A DNA stretch of 36,241 nucleotides from an uncultured Oscillibacter sp. (GTDB lineage: Bacteria > Bacillota > Clostridia > Oscillospirales > Oscillospiraceae), in assembly GCA_910576845.1 (NCBI GenBank), contig CAJTJA010000021.1:1-36241 (forward strand), in the 5' to 3' direction. Shown here piece by piece: positions 23,294 through 31,603 of this stretch. How positions within the stretch are numbered: position 1 is the first letter of the stretch; each line of letters starts with the position of its first letter. A model generated the notes under the pieces. It was given only the letters and a program-made list of their open reading frames with translations, ran no database searches and was not told the DNA's origin. A program made the position numbers and the translations under genes.

Positions 23294-23896
23294 ATGTCTG
23301 TAAGTTTGCAGAAGGGTCAAAAGGTCAGCCTGACGAAAGACAACGCCGGGTTAAGCACGGTGGTTGCCGGCCTGGGTTGGGACGAGGTAAAGAAAAAATC
23401 AGGTTTTCTGGGCGGCCTGCTTGGCGGCAGCAATCAGGCTGAAATTGACTGTGACGCATCTGCGCTGCTGCTTCGCAATGGAAAGCTGGTTGACAAAAAG
23501 GATATTATTTTTTTCGGAAATCTGACTCATCCCTCTGGCACGGTCCGCCACATGGGGGACAACCTGACTGGCGCCGGAGACGGTGATGACGAACAGATTG
23601 TCATTGATCTGGCCCATGTTCCCGCTGAGTATGACCGCATTGTGCTGGTGGTGAACATCTATCAGGCTGTTCAGCGCCGGCAGAACTTCGGCATGATCGA
23701 GAATGCCTTTATCCGCATTGTTGACGCACGCAGCAACCAGGAACTGTGCAAGTACAATCTCACGGAAAACTATACCGGCATGACTGCAATGATTTTCGGT
23801 GAGGTATACCGTCATAACGGCGAGTGGAAATTTAATGCAATCGGACAAGGCACCACAGACCCTGGGCTGGGTGAACTGGTCAGTCGATATATGTGA
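23294..23896 (+). CDS. terD: TerD-family stress protein, copy 4
   Basis: This 200-aa TerD-family protein has a short glycine-rich insertion (KKKSGFLGGLLGGSN) after GLGWDE that copies 1 and 2 lack. After it the acidic strand reads IDCDASALLL rather than FDLDAAAFM. SGTVRHMGDNLTG, GAGDGDDEQ, RRQNFGMI and NGEWKFNAIGQG are intact. The insertion resembles the KKGLFGMFGGGQG loop at the same place in copy 3, so copies 3 and 4 share a loop type. It is followed by a hairpin and then the ATPase gene. Confidence 0.94.
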   Translation: MSVSLQKGQKVSLTKDNAGLSTVVAGLGWDEVKKKSGFLGGLLGGSNQAEIDCDASALLLRNGKLVDKKDIIFFGNLTHPSGTVRHMGDNLTGAGDGDDEQIVIDLAHVPAEYDRIVLVVNIYQAVQRRQNFGMIENAFIRIVDARSNQELCKYNLTENYTGMTAMIFGEVYRHNGEWKFNAIGQGTTDPGLGELVSRYM

Positions 23897-23946
23897 GCGG
23901 CTGCTCTGCGGAAGCCGTTTATGGATTGGACTGATCCTTAAATCAC

Positions 23947-23986
23947 AGGAAAGAGAGGCGGGTGGACAAGCCCCTCTCTTTCCTGA
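23947..23986 (+). terminator. Hairpin between the terD set and the ATPase gene
   Basis: A 13-bp perfect stem (CAGGAAAGAGAGG at 23947-23959 with 23974-23986) is followed by TGATATTTTA rather than a clean T-run. It probably attenuates or stabilises the transcript, so the TerD genes may be expressed more than the genes that follow. Confidence 0.5.
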
Positions 23987-24007
23987 TATTTTAGAGGAGA
24001 ACATCTC

Positions 24008-26659
24008 ATGCATTTCAATGGATTAACTGATAAAGAGGCTGCGGAATCCAGAGCAAAATACGGCAGCAACCTGATACCGGATTCTGAACCCACAACATTT
24101 TGGGCAGAGTTTAAAGAGACATTCGGCGACCCTATGATTCGGATCCTGCTGGCCATTGCGGTATTGATGATCGTCATGTGGGCGTTCGGCTATGCGGACA
24201 TCTATGAGCCGGTTGGCACCATCGCCGCCGTTTTAATTGTTGCGGTGGTCTCGGCCAAAACCGGCGTTGCCAGTGATACAAAGTATCGGGAGCTGAAGGA
24301 CAGTACAAAGAAAGACCAGTGCAAGGCGTACCGGAACGGCGTTATTTCCGTTATCAATGTGGATGACGTTGTGGTGGGAGACAAGATTCTGCTTCAGTCC
24401 GGCGACAAGGTTCCGGCAGACGGCGTTCTGGTGAGCGGCGCGTTAAAGGTGGATAACTCCGCCCTCAATGGTGAGGCGGAGGAATGTCCTAAAACTGCGT
24501 CGGACGGCAGCTTCCGGCTGGCGGAGGAGATTAGCGGGGATACCTTTGTGGACGCGCACTCCCTCTTCCGGGGCACGGTGCTCTTCGACGGCGAGGGCGT
24601 GCTGGATGTGCAGAAGGTGGGCCTTTCCACTATGATGGGCAGAATGGCGGAGGAGATGCAGGATGACGAGCCGGATTCTCCCCTGAAAGTAAAATTGGCA
24701 AAGCTGGCAGATATGATCTCCCGGTTTGGTTATATCGGCGCCACCGTCATTGCGGTAATGTATTTGGGATATTTTGTTCTTTCCGCAGGTGGATTTGGTC
24801 CCTATCTGGCTTCCGGAACGACAGAGATTGTCAAGGACATTGTGGAAGCAGTGTCTCTTGCGATTGTGATTATTGTCTGCGCTGTCCCGGAAGGCCTGCC
24901 TCTTATGATCTCGCTGGTTCTGATGCAGAACACCAGCAAAATGCTGGATCACAATGTGCTGGTCCGAAAAGCGGAAGGCATTGAGACAGCCGGTTCTTTG
25001 AATATCCTGTTCAGCGATAAAACCGGCACCATCACGAAAGGTCACCTGGAAGTGGTGGAGTTTTTCACCGGCGACGGGATTTCCATCCCCCTGACAGAGC
25101 TTTCTCAGCACGGAAAGATCAAGGGCCTTTTGGACCTGGCTATCGGCAAGAACACCCAGTCCATGTTTGATGCGGAGGGGCGCGTCATCGGCGGCAACGC
25201 TACGGATCAGGCCCTGGTCCGCTTTTTGGGAACGGATGTGCTGAAAAAGCTGGACGGGACATACACGGTTACTCAGGCCCAAAGCTTTAACTCCTCCAAC
25301 AAGTTCAGCCAGGCCCACCTGCGGGAGCTGGGCCGGACGTTTTACAAGGGTGCGCCGGAGAAGTTTCTGTCCGTATCCGGGAAATACCTGAGTCTCAATG
25401 GGGATGTACACGTCATCGACCCTAAGCAGCTCAGTGCGAAGATTGACGAGCTGGCGGGCCGGTCCATGCGGGTTCTGGCTTTTGGCTACTCCGACCAGGA
25501 GCTGACAGAGGACCAGATCAATTCCGACACTACGGTTATCGGATTCTTCGGTATCCGGGACGATGTCCGGCCTGAGGCCCGGGAGGCTATCCGCGAGGTG
25601 CAGAGTGCCGGAATTCAGGTAGTGATGATCACCGGCGACCGCCTGGAAACCGCTGTGGCCATTGCCAAGGACGCGGGCCTTTTAAAAACGCAGGACGACG
25701 TGGCTCTGACGTCCAGCCAGCTGAGCAAGCTGTCCGACGAGGAGGTAAAGGCGCTCATTCCCCGTATCCGGGTCATCGCCCGGGCCCTGCCGACAGACAA
25801 ATCCAGAATGGTCCGCCTTTGCCAGGAGATGAACCTGGTGGTAGGCATGACCGGCGACGGCGTCAACGATTCTCCCGCCCTGAAGCGGGCCGACGTGGGC
25901 TTCGCCATGGGCAGCGGCACAGAAGCTGCCAAGGAAGCGGGCAAAATTGTTATTTTGGATGACAATTTCAAGTCTATCAAGGACGCCATTTGGTATGGAC
26001 GCACGATCTACCACAACATTTTGAAGTTCTGCAGGTTCCAACTGGTGATTAATGTGGCCGCTGTGGTGGTCAGCGCCATCGCGCCGTTTTTCGGTGTGGA
26101 GGAACCTCTGAAGGTTACGCATCTGCTCTTTGTCAACCTGGTTATGGACGGCCTGGGGGCCATCATGCTGGGCAACGAGCCTGCCCGGGAACACTATATG
26201 TCCGAAAAGCCCCGCCGGAGGGATGAGAGCATTGTCAGCAAATCCATGATGACACAGATTTTGACCATGGGCCTGTGGCTGACGGTTTTGAGCTTTGTAT
26301 TTTTGAAGCTCCCCTTCTTTGACCGGTTTTTTGCCACGGAGGAGCAGAAGCTCTCTGCGTACTTCGTACTGTTTATTTGGAGCGCGCTGTTTAACGGGTT
26401 TAATGTTCGGGATGAGGGATTCCATATCTTCAAGGGGTTGGGTGAAAATACCGGATTTATGAAGGTCTTTATCGCCATCATCCTGGTACAGGCGCTGATC
26501 GTCAACGCAGGGTTGATTCCTGTGGCCGCATTTGGATGGATTGGCAGTATGTTCAGCTGCGTTCCGTTCGGCATAGCGGGCTGGTGTGCCGTTGCGGCGC
26601 TTGCTGTGACTATGATTCCGCTGGACATGATCCGGAAAGCCGTTTCAAAGGAGGCTTAA
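24008..26659 (+). CDS. Calcium-type P-type ATPase
   Basis: This 883-aa integral membrane cation pump has the layout of the P2 (PMCA/SERCA-like) class. Near the N-terminus are the cation-ATPase N domain and two helices (about 43-60 and 66-85). The actuator region has LNGEAEE in place of TGES, and PEGLP (294-298) lies in M4. The phosphorylated D337 lies in SDKTGT; a KGAPE nucleotide-site motif and TGDGVNDSP follow, and about six helices complete the C-terminal half. It most likely exports Ca2+ (or Mn2+). The pump sits between TerD genes and the biosynthetic module, where other genomes often have TerC. ATG 24008 has GAGGAG upstream. Confidence 0.94.
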   Translation: MHFNGLTDKEAAESRAKYGSNLIPDSEPTTFWAEFKETFGDPMIRILLAIAVLMIVMWAFGYADIYEPVGTIAAVLIVAVVSAKTGVASDTKYRELKDSTKKDQCKAYRNGVISVINVDDVVVGDKILLQSGDKVPADGVLVSGALKVDNSALNGEAEECPKTASDGSFRLAEEISGDTFVDAHSLFRGTVLFDGEGVLDVQKVGLSTMMGRMAEEMQDDEPDSPLKVKLAKLADMISRFGYIGATVIAVMYLGYFVLSAGGFGPYLASGTTEIVKDIVEAVSLAIVIIVCAVPEGLPLMISLVLMQNTSKMLDHNVLVRKAEGIETAGSLNILFSDKTGTITKGHLEVVEFFTGDGISIPLTELSQHGKIKGLLDLAIGKNTQSMFDAEGRVIGGNATDQALVRFLGTDVLKKLDGTYTVTQAQSFNSSNKFSQAHLRELGRTFYKGAPEKFLSVSGKYLSLNGDVHVIDPKQLSAKIDELAGRSMRVLAFGYSDQELTEDQINSDTTVIGFFGIRDDVRPEAREAIREVQSAGIQVVMITGDRLETAVAIAKDAGLLKTQDDVALTSSQLSKLSDEEVKALIPRIRVIARALPTDKSRMVRLCQEMNLVVGMTGDGVNDSPALKRADVGFAMGSGTEAAKEAGKIVILDDNFKSIKDAIWYGRTIYHNILKFCRFQLVINVAAVVVSAIAPFFGVEEPLKVTHLLFVNLVMDGLGAIMLGNEPAREHYMSEKPRRRDESIVSKSMMTQILTMGLWLTVLSFVFLKLPFFDRFFATEEQKLSAYFVLFIWSALFNGFNVRDEGFHIFKGLGENTGFMKVFIAIILVQALIVNAGLIPVAAFGWIGSMFSCVPFGIAGWCAVAALAVTMIPLDMIRKAVSKEA

Positions 26660-26669
26660 AAAATCGCGC

Positions 26670-26704
26670 GAGGGCTTCCCCAAATCCGGGGAAGCCTCTT
26701 ATCA
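26670..26704 (+). terminator. Weak terminator after the ATPase gene
   Basis: GAGGGCTTCCCC (26670-26681) pairs with GGGGAAGCCTC (26688-26698), with one bulge, followed by TTAT. This is a partial terminator at best, so some transcription should continue into the membrane-protease gene. Confidence 0.45.
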
Positions 26705-26730
26705 AGTACTGGAATAGGATGTGGAGCGCA

Positions 26731-27300
26731 ATGAGAAAACTGCAATACAATTCACCGGTGATTCTCAGCTTTTTCCTTGTATCGCTGCTGGCGCTGGTCC
26801 TTGGATATCTGACAAACGGCTGGACGACCCTGCATCTTTTTTCCGTCTACCGGGCCCCGTTGGACGACCCTTTTACCTATGCGCGTTTTTTGGGGCATGT
26901 ACTGGGACACGCTGATATAGATCATTTTTTAGGCAATATGCTGCTTCTTCTTGTGGTTGGACCTCCGCTTGAGGAGAAGTATGGCAGCATTATGCTGCTG
27001 ACAGGGATCGGGCTGACAGCTCTGGCCTCCGGGCTTTTGCAGTTTATATGTTTTCCCGGGGTAATGCTGCTGGGAGCCAGCGGAATTGTATTTATGCTCA
27101 TTATGCTGGCCTCTCTGTCGGGCATGAAAACCGGGCAGATTCCGCTGACACTGATCCTCGTTGCGCTGCTGTATTTAAGCCGGGAAGCTTATTCCATTTT
27201 GTTTGTGAGGGACGAAGTCGCCAACTTTATGCATATTATTGGCGGCGTCTGCGGGACAGGCTTTGGATTTTTAGTTGCGAAAAAACGCAGCGGTTTTTAA
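26731..27300 (+). CDS. Rhomboid-like intramembrane serine protease
   Basis: This 189-aa membrane protein has about six hydrophobic helices. It shows the rhomboid signatures: an HADIDHFLGN motif (H60, H65, N69), the nucleophile S117 in GASG and the second catalytic residue H168 in MHIIGG. The typical WR motif in loop 1 is not evident, so it is a short or divergent rhomboid. The start is uncertain: ATG 26731 has GGAG only four bases upstream, and an ATG at 26719 is an alternative. It lies in the same direction as its Ter neighbours. It may process a membrane substrate linked to the calcium pump or to the later module; the substrate is unknown. Confidence 0.8.
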   Translation: MRKLQYNSPVILSFFLVSLLALVLGYLTNGWTTLHLFSVYRAPLDDPFTYARFLGHVLGHADIDHFLGNMLLLLVVGPPLEEKYGSIMLLTGIGLTALASGLLQFICFPGVMLLGASGIVFMLIMLASLSGMKTGQIPLTLILVALLYLSREAYSILFVRDEVANFMHIIGGVCGTGFGFLVAKKRSGF

Positions 27301-27552
27301 TTGTTTGAAATGCCTTGCGCTCGGATGCTTTTCGCTGTGCGGTATGAAAGGCTTGTGGAAGGTATCGGGATTTTTGCCGGCTTTTGCTTTGCCCGTGGGG
27401 CTGTTTGAAGGAAGGCGGAATGTCCGGTGAGGTATTATCGGGAAACAATCCGCCGGTTGGGTGTTTCCCACTTTTCATACAGCCACTGGCGAAATAATGT
27501 CCTGCCCGCCAATTTTTAAATAAGTCTAATATAAATATGGAGTGGATACCTC

Positions 27553-28707
27553 ATGCCGAATTATTCCCCGAAGGATATTCTGCGTATTGCGAAAAGAGTC
27601 AACAATGCAAAGCGGGCCTACCTTCTGGTCAACCCGCTTCAGGCAAAGCACATCCCGGTAAGCCCGTCGGAATCGCTGCGGATGATGAATTCCTTGGGTA
27701 GTATGTTAGCTGAAAAGTATCCGGGGACGAAATTGGTTATCGGCTTTGCCGAGACGGCGACAGCCATTGGAGCGGCGGTAGCCAACCGACTTGCAGGGGA
27801 CTGCGTTTATCTGCATACTACACGGGAAGCAGTCCCGGAGGTTGAGCGGTGGATTCTGTTTTCCGAGGAGCACAGTCATGCTGTGGAGCAAAAGCTCTGC
27901 GCAGACAAACTGGATGCGTGGATTGATAATACGGAGCAGGTCATTTTTGTGGATGACGAAATATCCACCGGAAAAACCCTCATGAATATGATTCGGCAGC
28001 TCAAAGAGCGGTATCCGCAGCTTTCAGACAAGGGGCTTGTGGCTGCGTCCCTTTTGAACCGCGTTTCACGGGAGAATGAGCAAAAGCTGTCGGATGCGGG
28101 AATTCACTGTGAGTGGCTGGTCAAGCTGACAGAGGACAATGCCGCTGACGCCGCGGCCTTCCGGACGGAGGAAGCTTCGCCTGTAAAGGCGGTGGAATAC
28201 CTGTATTCCAGGCAAACGCTGGATTGCGGTTCTTTGCCGGACCCGCGAAAGGGAGTTTCCATCAAATTCTATTTGGAGTGCTGCGAAAGATCGGCCCGCT
28301 CCTTTACGGAGACTCTTGGCACTGCGCTGGACGGCGCCGGTAATATAGTGGTTTTGGGAACGGAGGAGTGTATGTATCCCGCGCTTATTTTGGGGCGGGG
28401 TCTGGAGGCAAACGGCTTTTCCGTGCGATGCCATGCAACAACCAGAAGTCCGATTGGAATCTGCGGCGCGCCCGGATATCCCATTGTATCGGGGAACAGG
28501 CTCCAGAGCTTTTACGAAGAGCGGCGGGACACTTACATTTACAATATTTCCCGGTGCGATGCACTGATTGTGGTGTCGGATGTTCCGTTTCTGCGCCCGG
28601 GGGCGCTGAACGAACTGATCGCAGCCTGGGCTCCGTTTGGCTGTCGAAGGATTTTCTTTTTGCAGGGGGGCAATTATGTTTGGTACATACAAGAGCCGGG
28701 ATGTTAA
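27553..28707 (+). CDS. Phosphoribosyltransferase with TRSP domain
   Basis: This 384-aa cytoplasmic enzyme belongs to the biosynthetic module described next to Ter genes. The N-terminal half is a PRTase fold, with the PRPP-binding motif VIFVDDEISTGKT at residues 130-142. The C-terminal half is the TRSP domain, which shows the naming motif ATTRSP near residues 295-300, then GICGAPGYP. It probably transfers ribose-phosphate from PRPP to an unidentified base-like acceptor. The start has GGAG about ten bases upstream. The stop lies 32 bp inside the next gene, so the two are coupled. Confidence 0.92.
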   Translation: MPNYSPKDILRIAKRVNNAKRAYLLVNPLQAKHIPVSPSESLRMMNSLGSMLAEKYPGTKLVIGFAETATAIGAAVANRLAGDCVYLHTTREAVPEVERWILFSEEHSHAVEQKLCADKLDAWIDNTEQVIFVDDEISTGKTLMNMIRQLKERYPQLSDKGLVAASLLNRVSRENEQKLSDAGIHCEWLVKLTEDNAADAAAFRTEEASPVKAVEYLYSRQTLDCGSLPDPRKGVSIKFYLECCERSARSFTETLGTALDGAGNIVVLGTEECMYPALILGRGLEANGFSVRCHATTRSPIGICGAPGYPIVSGNRLQSFYEERRDTYIYNISRCDALIVVSDVPFLRPGALNELIAAWAPFGCRRIFFLQGGNYVWYIQEPGC

Positions 28708-29728
28708 GATACTGCTGAAAGATATTACCGGCATGGTGGAGCCGATGGGAACCCGTGAGCGGGAGGAAAGAATTCAAAGCGGCATACACTATTCGGAGAT
28801 GCTGCCAATTGAATATGTTCCGACTCCCGCCTATATGGCGGCGTATCAGGACGCCTTGACCCGCTATGCCGGCATGACGGCAGATGCGGTCGCTTCAGCT
28901 GCGGAAGAAATATGGCTGGACAAAGGGAAGAACGTGGTTTTAGTTTCGCTGGCTCGGGCTGGTACCCCCATTGGAATTCTTATCAAGCGATATCTTGCCT
29001 TCAGGTATGGAGCATCTGTAGAACACTATACAATTTCCATCATCCGGGGACGGGGAATTGACGGCGCCGCCATGAAATACATTTTGAAGCGCCATAAGCC
29101 GGAGCAGATTCAGTTTGTGGATGGCTGGACCGGAAAAGGCGCGATTCAAAACGAGCTGAAGCTGGCTATGAGGCAATATCCCGGAGTGGATGCAGGCTTG
29201 GCGGTTTTGTCCGATCCGGGCCATTTGGCCGGGAAATGCGGCACGCATGATGACTTTCTGATTGCCAGCTCCTGCCTGAATGCAACTGTATCCGGTCTGT
29301 TGAGCCGTACCTTTTACCGGCCGGATATTATTGGCGCCGGGGAATTCCATGGAGCGGCTTTTTACCGTGAGCTGATGGAACAGGATGAGACAAATTTGTT
29401 TATCGATACAGTGGCGGGCTGCTTTGCTGCGGGGCGCCGCTGCTGGAAGAAAGAAGAGGCATTTTCTCAAACCGCAGGAGCAGAGGTTTCCAATATCTGC
29501 GCATACTTTGGGATAACAGACCCAAATCTGGTAAAACCAGGCATTGGAGAGGCGACCCGGGTGCTTTTAAGGCGGATGCCCTGGAAAATCCTCGTTCGCA
29601 GCCTGCACGATGAGGAGCACCTTGGGCACATCTATCAACTGGCCGGTGAAAAGCAGGTCCAGCTGGTGGAATATCCTCTGGAACACTATCGTGCGTGCGG
29701 ATTGATTCGTGTTTTGCCGGACAATTGA
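28676..29728 (+). CDS. StiP-family (PRTase-like) protein
   Basis: This 351-aa protein is of the StiP family, originally called a cysteine protease but considered PRTase-related in the Ter literature. ATG 28676 has a GGGGGG run upstream; a frame to the left runs inside the TRSP gene. Characteristic segments are GIHYSEMLPIEYVPTPAY, VVLVSLARAGTPIGI, SIIRGRGID and QFVDGWTGKGA. The last of these is at the position of a PRPP loop. It is the second PRTase-like member of the module, and the overlap with the previous gene suggests a complex or consecutive steps. Confidence 0.9.
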   Translation: MFGTYKSRDVKILLKDITGMVEPMGTREREERIQSGIHYSEMLPIEYVPTPAYMAAYQDALTRYAGMTADAVASAAEEIWLDKGKNVVLVSLARAGTPIGILIKRYLAFRYGASVEHYTISIIRGRGIDGAAMKYILKRHKPEQIQFVDGWTGKGAIQNELKLAMRQYPGVDAGLAVLSDPGHLAGKCGTHDDFLIASSCLNATVSGLLSRTFYRPDIIGAGEFHGAAFYRELMEQDETNLFIDTVAGCFAAGRRCWKKEEAFSQTAGAEVSNICAYFGITDPNLVKPGIGEATRVLLRRMPWKILVRSLHDEEHLGHIYQLAGEKQVQLVEYPLEHYRACGLIRVLPDN

Positions 29729-29731
29729 GCT

Positions 29732-30502
29732 ATGAATAAGATTCTGTTTGCCAGTGATCTGGACAATACACTGTTATTCTCCTGGCGGCATAAGACCGAT
29801 TCAGATCAATGCGTGGAGCACCTGGATGGAAAAGAGCAGGGATTCTGCACCCAACAATCCTTGGAACTGCTGGCAAGCGTTTGTGAACAGGCGTGGTTTG
29901 TTCCGGTTACGACCAGATCGGTTGCACAGTATCAACGGATTGCCTGGCCTGCGCCCTGTGCTCCGGAATTTGCGGTGGCAGCTAACGGCGGGATACTGCT
30001 GGTCAATGGGGTGGTCGATTCGAAGTGGTATATGCAGACGCAGGAGCTTTCCGCGCCTTGGTGGGATGAGCTGCTGTATTTGCAGAGCCGCCTGCCGGAA
30101 GCGCCTATGTGCAGGCGTTGGAGGATTGTCGACGGCCTTTACCTGTTTGCTGTCTGCGGCGATGAGGAGAGCGCCCAAGCAGGCAGACGCTTTTTTGAGG
30201 GCGGAACCGGGTTGAACGTTGAAGCGTCTGGACGAAAGCTCTACTTTTTTCCACCGCCCATCAACAAAGGGGATGCCGTCAGCCGTCTGAGAGCAAGATT
30301 TTTGCCGGATAAAGTAATCTGCGCCGGGGACAGCGTCATTGATGTACCTATGCTCCGGGCTGCGGATATTGCAATTTTTCCTGATGCGGATTTGATGAGG
30401 GGAGAACATGCGGCTGCTGTAATGCTCCACAGTGGTGCGGAGCGTTTCCCGGACTTTGTTCTAAAGTCCGTCCTGAATGAGATCAGGCGGATACCTGTCT
30501 GA
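29732..30502 (+). CDS. HAD-superfamily phosphatase of the module
   Basis: This 256-aa cytoplasmic HAD hydrolase (Cof/sucrose-phosphatase-like) starts 3 bp after the StiP-like stop. Motif I is D9-L-D11-NTL, motif II is the Thr in VTTRS, and motif III is the Lys in INKGDAV. Motif IV is CAGDSVIDVPML. A C2-type cap lies between motifs II and III. It likely removes a phosphate from an intermediate made by the two PRTase-like proteins. The set is conserved in Ter modules, but the product is not known. Confidence 0.92.
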   Translation: MNKILFASDLDNTLLFSWRHKTDSDQCVEHLDGKEQGFCTQQSLELLASVCEQAWFVPVTTRSVAQYQRIAWPAPCAPEFAVAANGGILLVNGVVDSKWYMQTQELSAPWWDELLYLQSRLPEAPMCRRWRIVDGLYLFAVCGDEESAQAGRRFFEGGTGLNVEASGRKLYFFPPPINKGDAVSRLRARFLPDKVICAGDSVIDVPMLRAADIAIFPDADLMRGEHAAAVMLHSGAERFPDFVLKSVLNEIRRIPV

Positions 30503-30563
30503 CGGCGCTGCCTGCCGGATTTGCATGAAAACGATTTTAAACGCACAGAGAGGGTTTCCAAAC

Positions 30564-31538
30564 ATGAGCCGAAAAGTTAATGGCTACGATGTCGGCGCAC
30601 TGCTGTACTGCCCCGCGAACGCACACAGCGGCATTGTGGATGCGTTAAAAAATGAGAGGTATCCCAGGCCTTTTTCTCTGGCCTTCTGCCTGGAGGATAC
30701 TGTGCGGGAAGATGCCGTCGAAGCGGCGGAACAGGAATTATACCGGACTTTAGAGCGGATTGACGCCGCACGGAAAGAGCGGGAATTTTATCTGCCCCTG
30801 ATCTTTATCCGGATTCGTTCTCCCCGGCAGCTGCGGAGGCTTGCCTCCGCCTTTTATGGATTTTCCGAGATTTTGACGGGCTTTATTTTGCCAAAGTTCT
30901 TTGTTGAGAACTGCGGAGAATACATCAAAACCGTTCAGGATGTTCGCGCGGATACGGGTTCAGACTATTACTACATGCCGATTTTTGAGTCGGCTTCCAT
31001 GATTGATCTCTGCCGCAGATACTCTGATTTGGCTCAGGTTAAAGAGCGCTTGGAGGAGATTTCAGATCAGATATTGAATATTCGGGTGGGAGGCAACGAC
31101 TTGTCCCACGCATTCGGCCTGCGGCGGCATGTAAACAATACCATCTATGAGCTCCGTCCTGTCGCAGACCTGCTGACGGATATTGTGACCACGTTTGCCG
31201 GCCGCTATGTGGTCTCCGGTCCGGTTTGGGAATATTATGCCGGCAGCGGATGGGAATCCGGCCTTCAAAAAGAAATTGAGATGGACCTGCTGTGCGGCTT
31301 CATCGGAAAAACAGTGATTCATCCCAATCAGATTCCTGTGGTAAACGAATGCCTGAAGGTTTCCCCTGCCGATTACCAGGATGCCTGCCGCATTTTGAAT
31401 TGGGATTCCGCCAGTCCACGGCTGGTATTGTCAAGCGCGGAGTCCACCCGCATGAATGAATATAACACCCATTTTCACTGGGCAGACCGGATTATTCAGC
31501 TGGCCCGGGTGTACGGCATCAAAGCCGAACCGGCTTGA
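30564..31538 (+). CDS. CitE/HpcH-like C-C bond lyase of the module
   Basis: This 324-aa TIM-barrel protein is of the HpcH/HpaI aldolase-citrate lyase group and belongs to the Ter-module branch. Family segments include LLYCPANAHSG, AFCLEDTVRED (acidic metal ligand), FIRIRSP, GFILPKF, PIFESASMI, VGGNDLSHAF and GKTVIHPNQI. It probably cleaves or forms a C-C bond adjacent to a carboxylate, using Mg2+. The start is ATG 30564 behind GAGAGGG; two upstream in-frame ATGs overlap the HAD gene and lack an RBS. It is the last enzyme before the fusion protease. Confidence 0.9.
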   Translation: MSRKVNGYDVGALLYCPANAHSGIVDALKNERYPRPFSLAFCLEDTVREDAVEAAEQELYRTLERIDAARKEREFYLPLIFIRIRSPRQLRRLASAFYGFSEILTGFILPKFFVENCGEYIKTVQDVRADTGSDYYYMPIFESASMIDLCRRYSDLAQVKERLEEISDQILNIRVGGNDLSHAFGLRRHVNNTIYELRPVADLLTDIVTTFAGRYVVSGPVWEYYAGSGWESGLQKEIEMDLLCGFIGKTVIHPNQIPVVNECLKVSPADYQDACRILNWDSASPRLVLSSAESTRMNEYNTHFHWADRIIQLARVYGIKAEPA

Positions 31539-31603
31539 GCCGGTGCCAAGGCGCTTGCGCATTGATTTTGCCTGCAAAAATTTGGAGAGGGGGAATCCGT
31601 TTT

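Noticed and set aside
27530..27535. TATAAA before the PRTase-TRSP gene as a promoter
   Set aside because: No -35 at proper distance, and the implied transcript would be almost leaderless; the gene is probably read from upstream.
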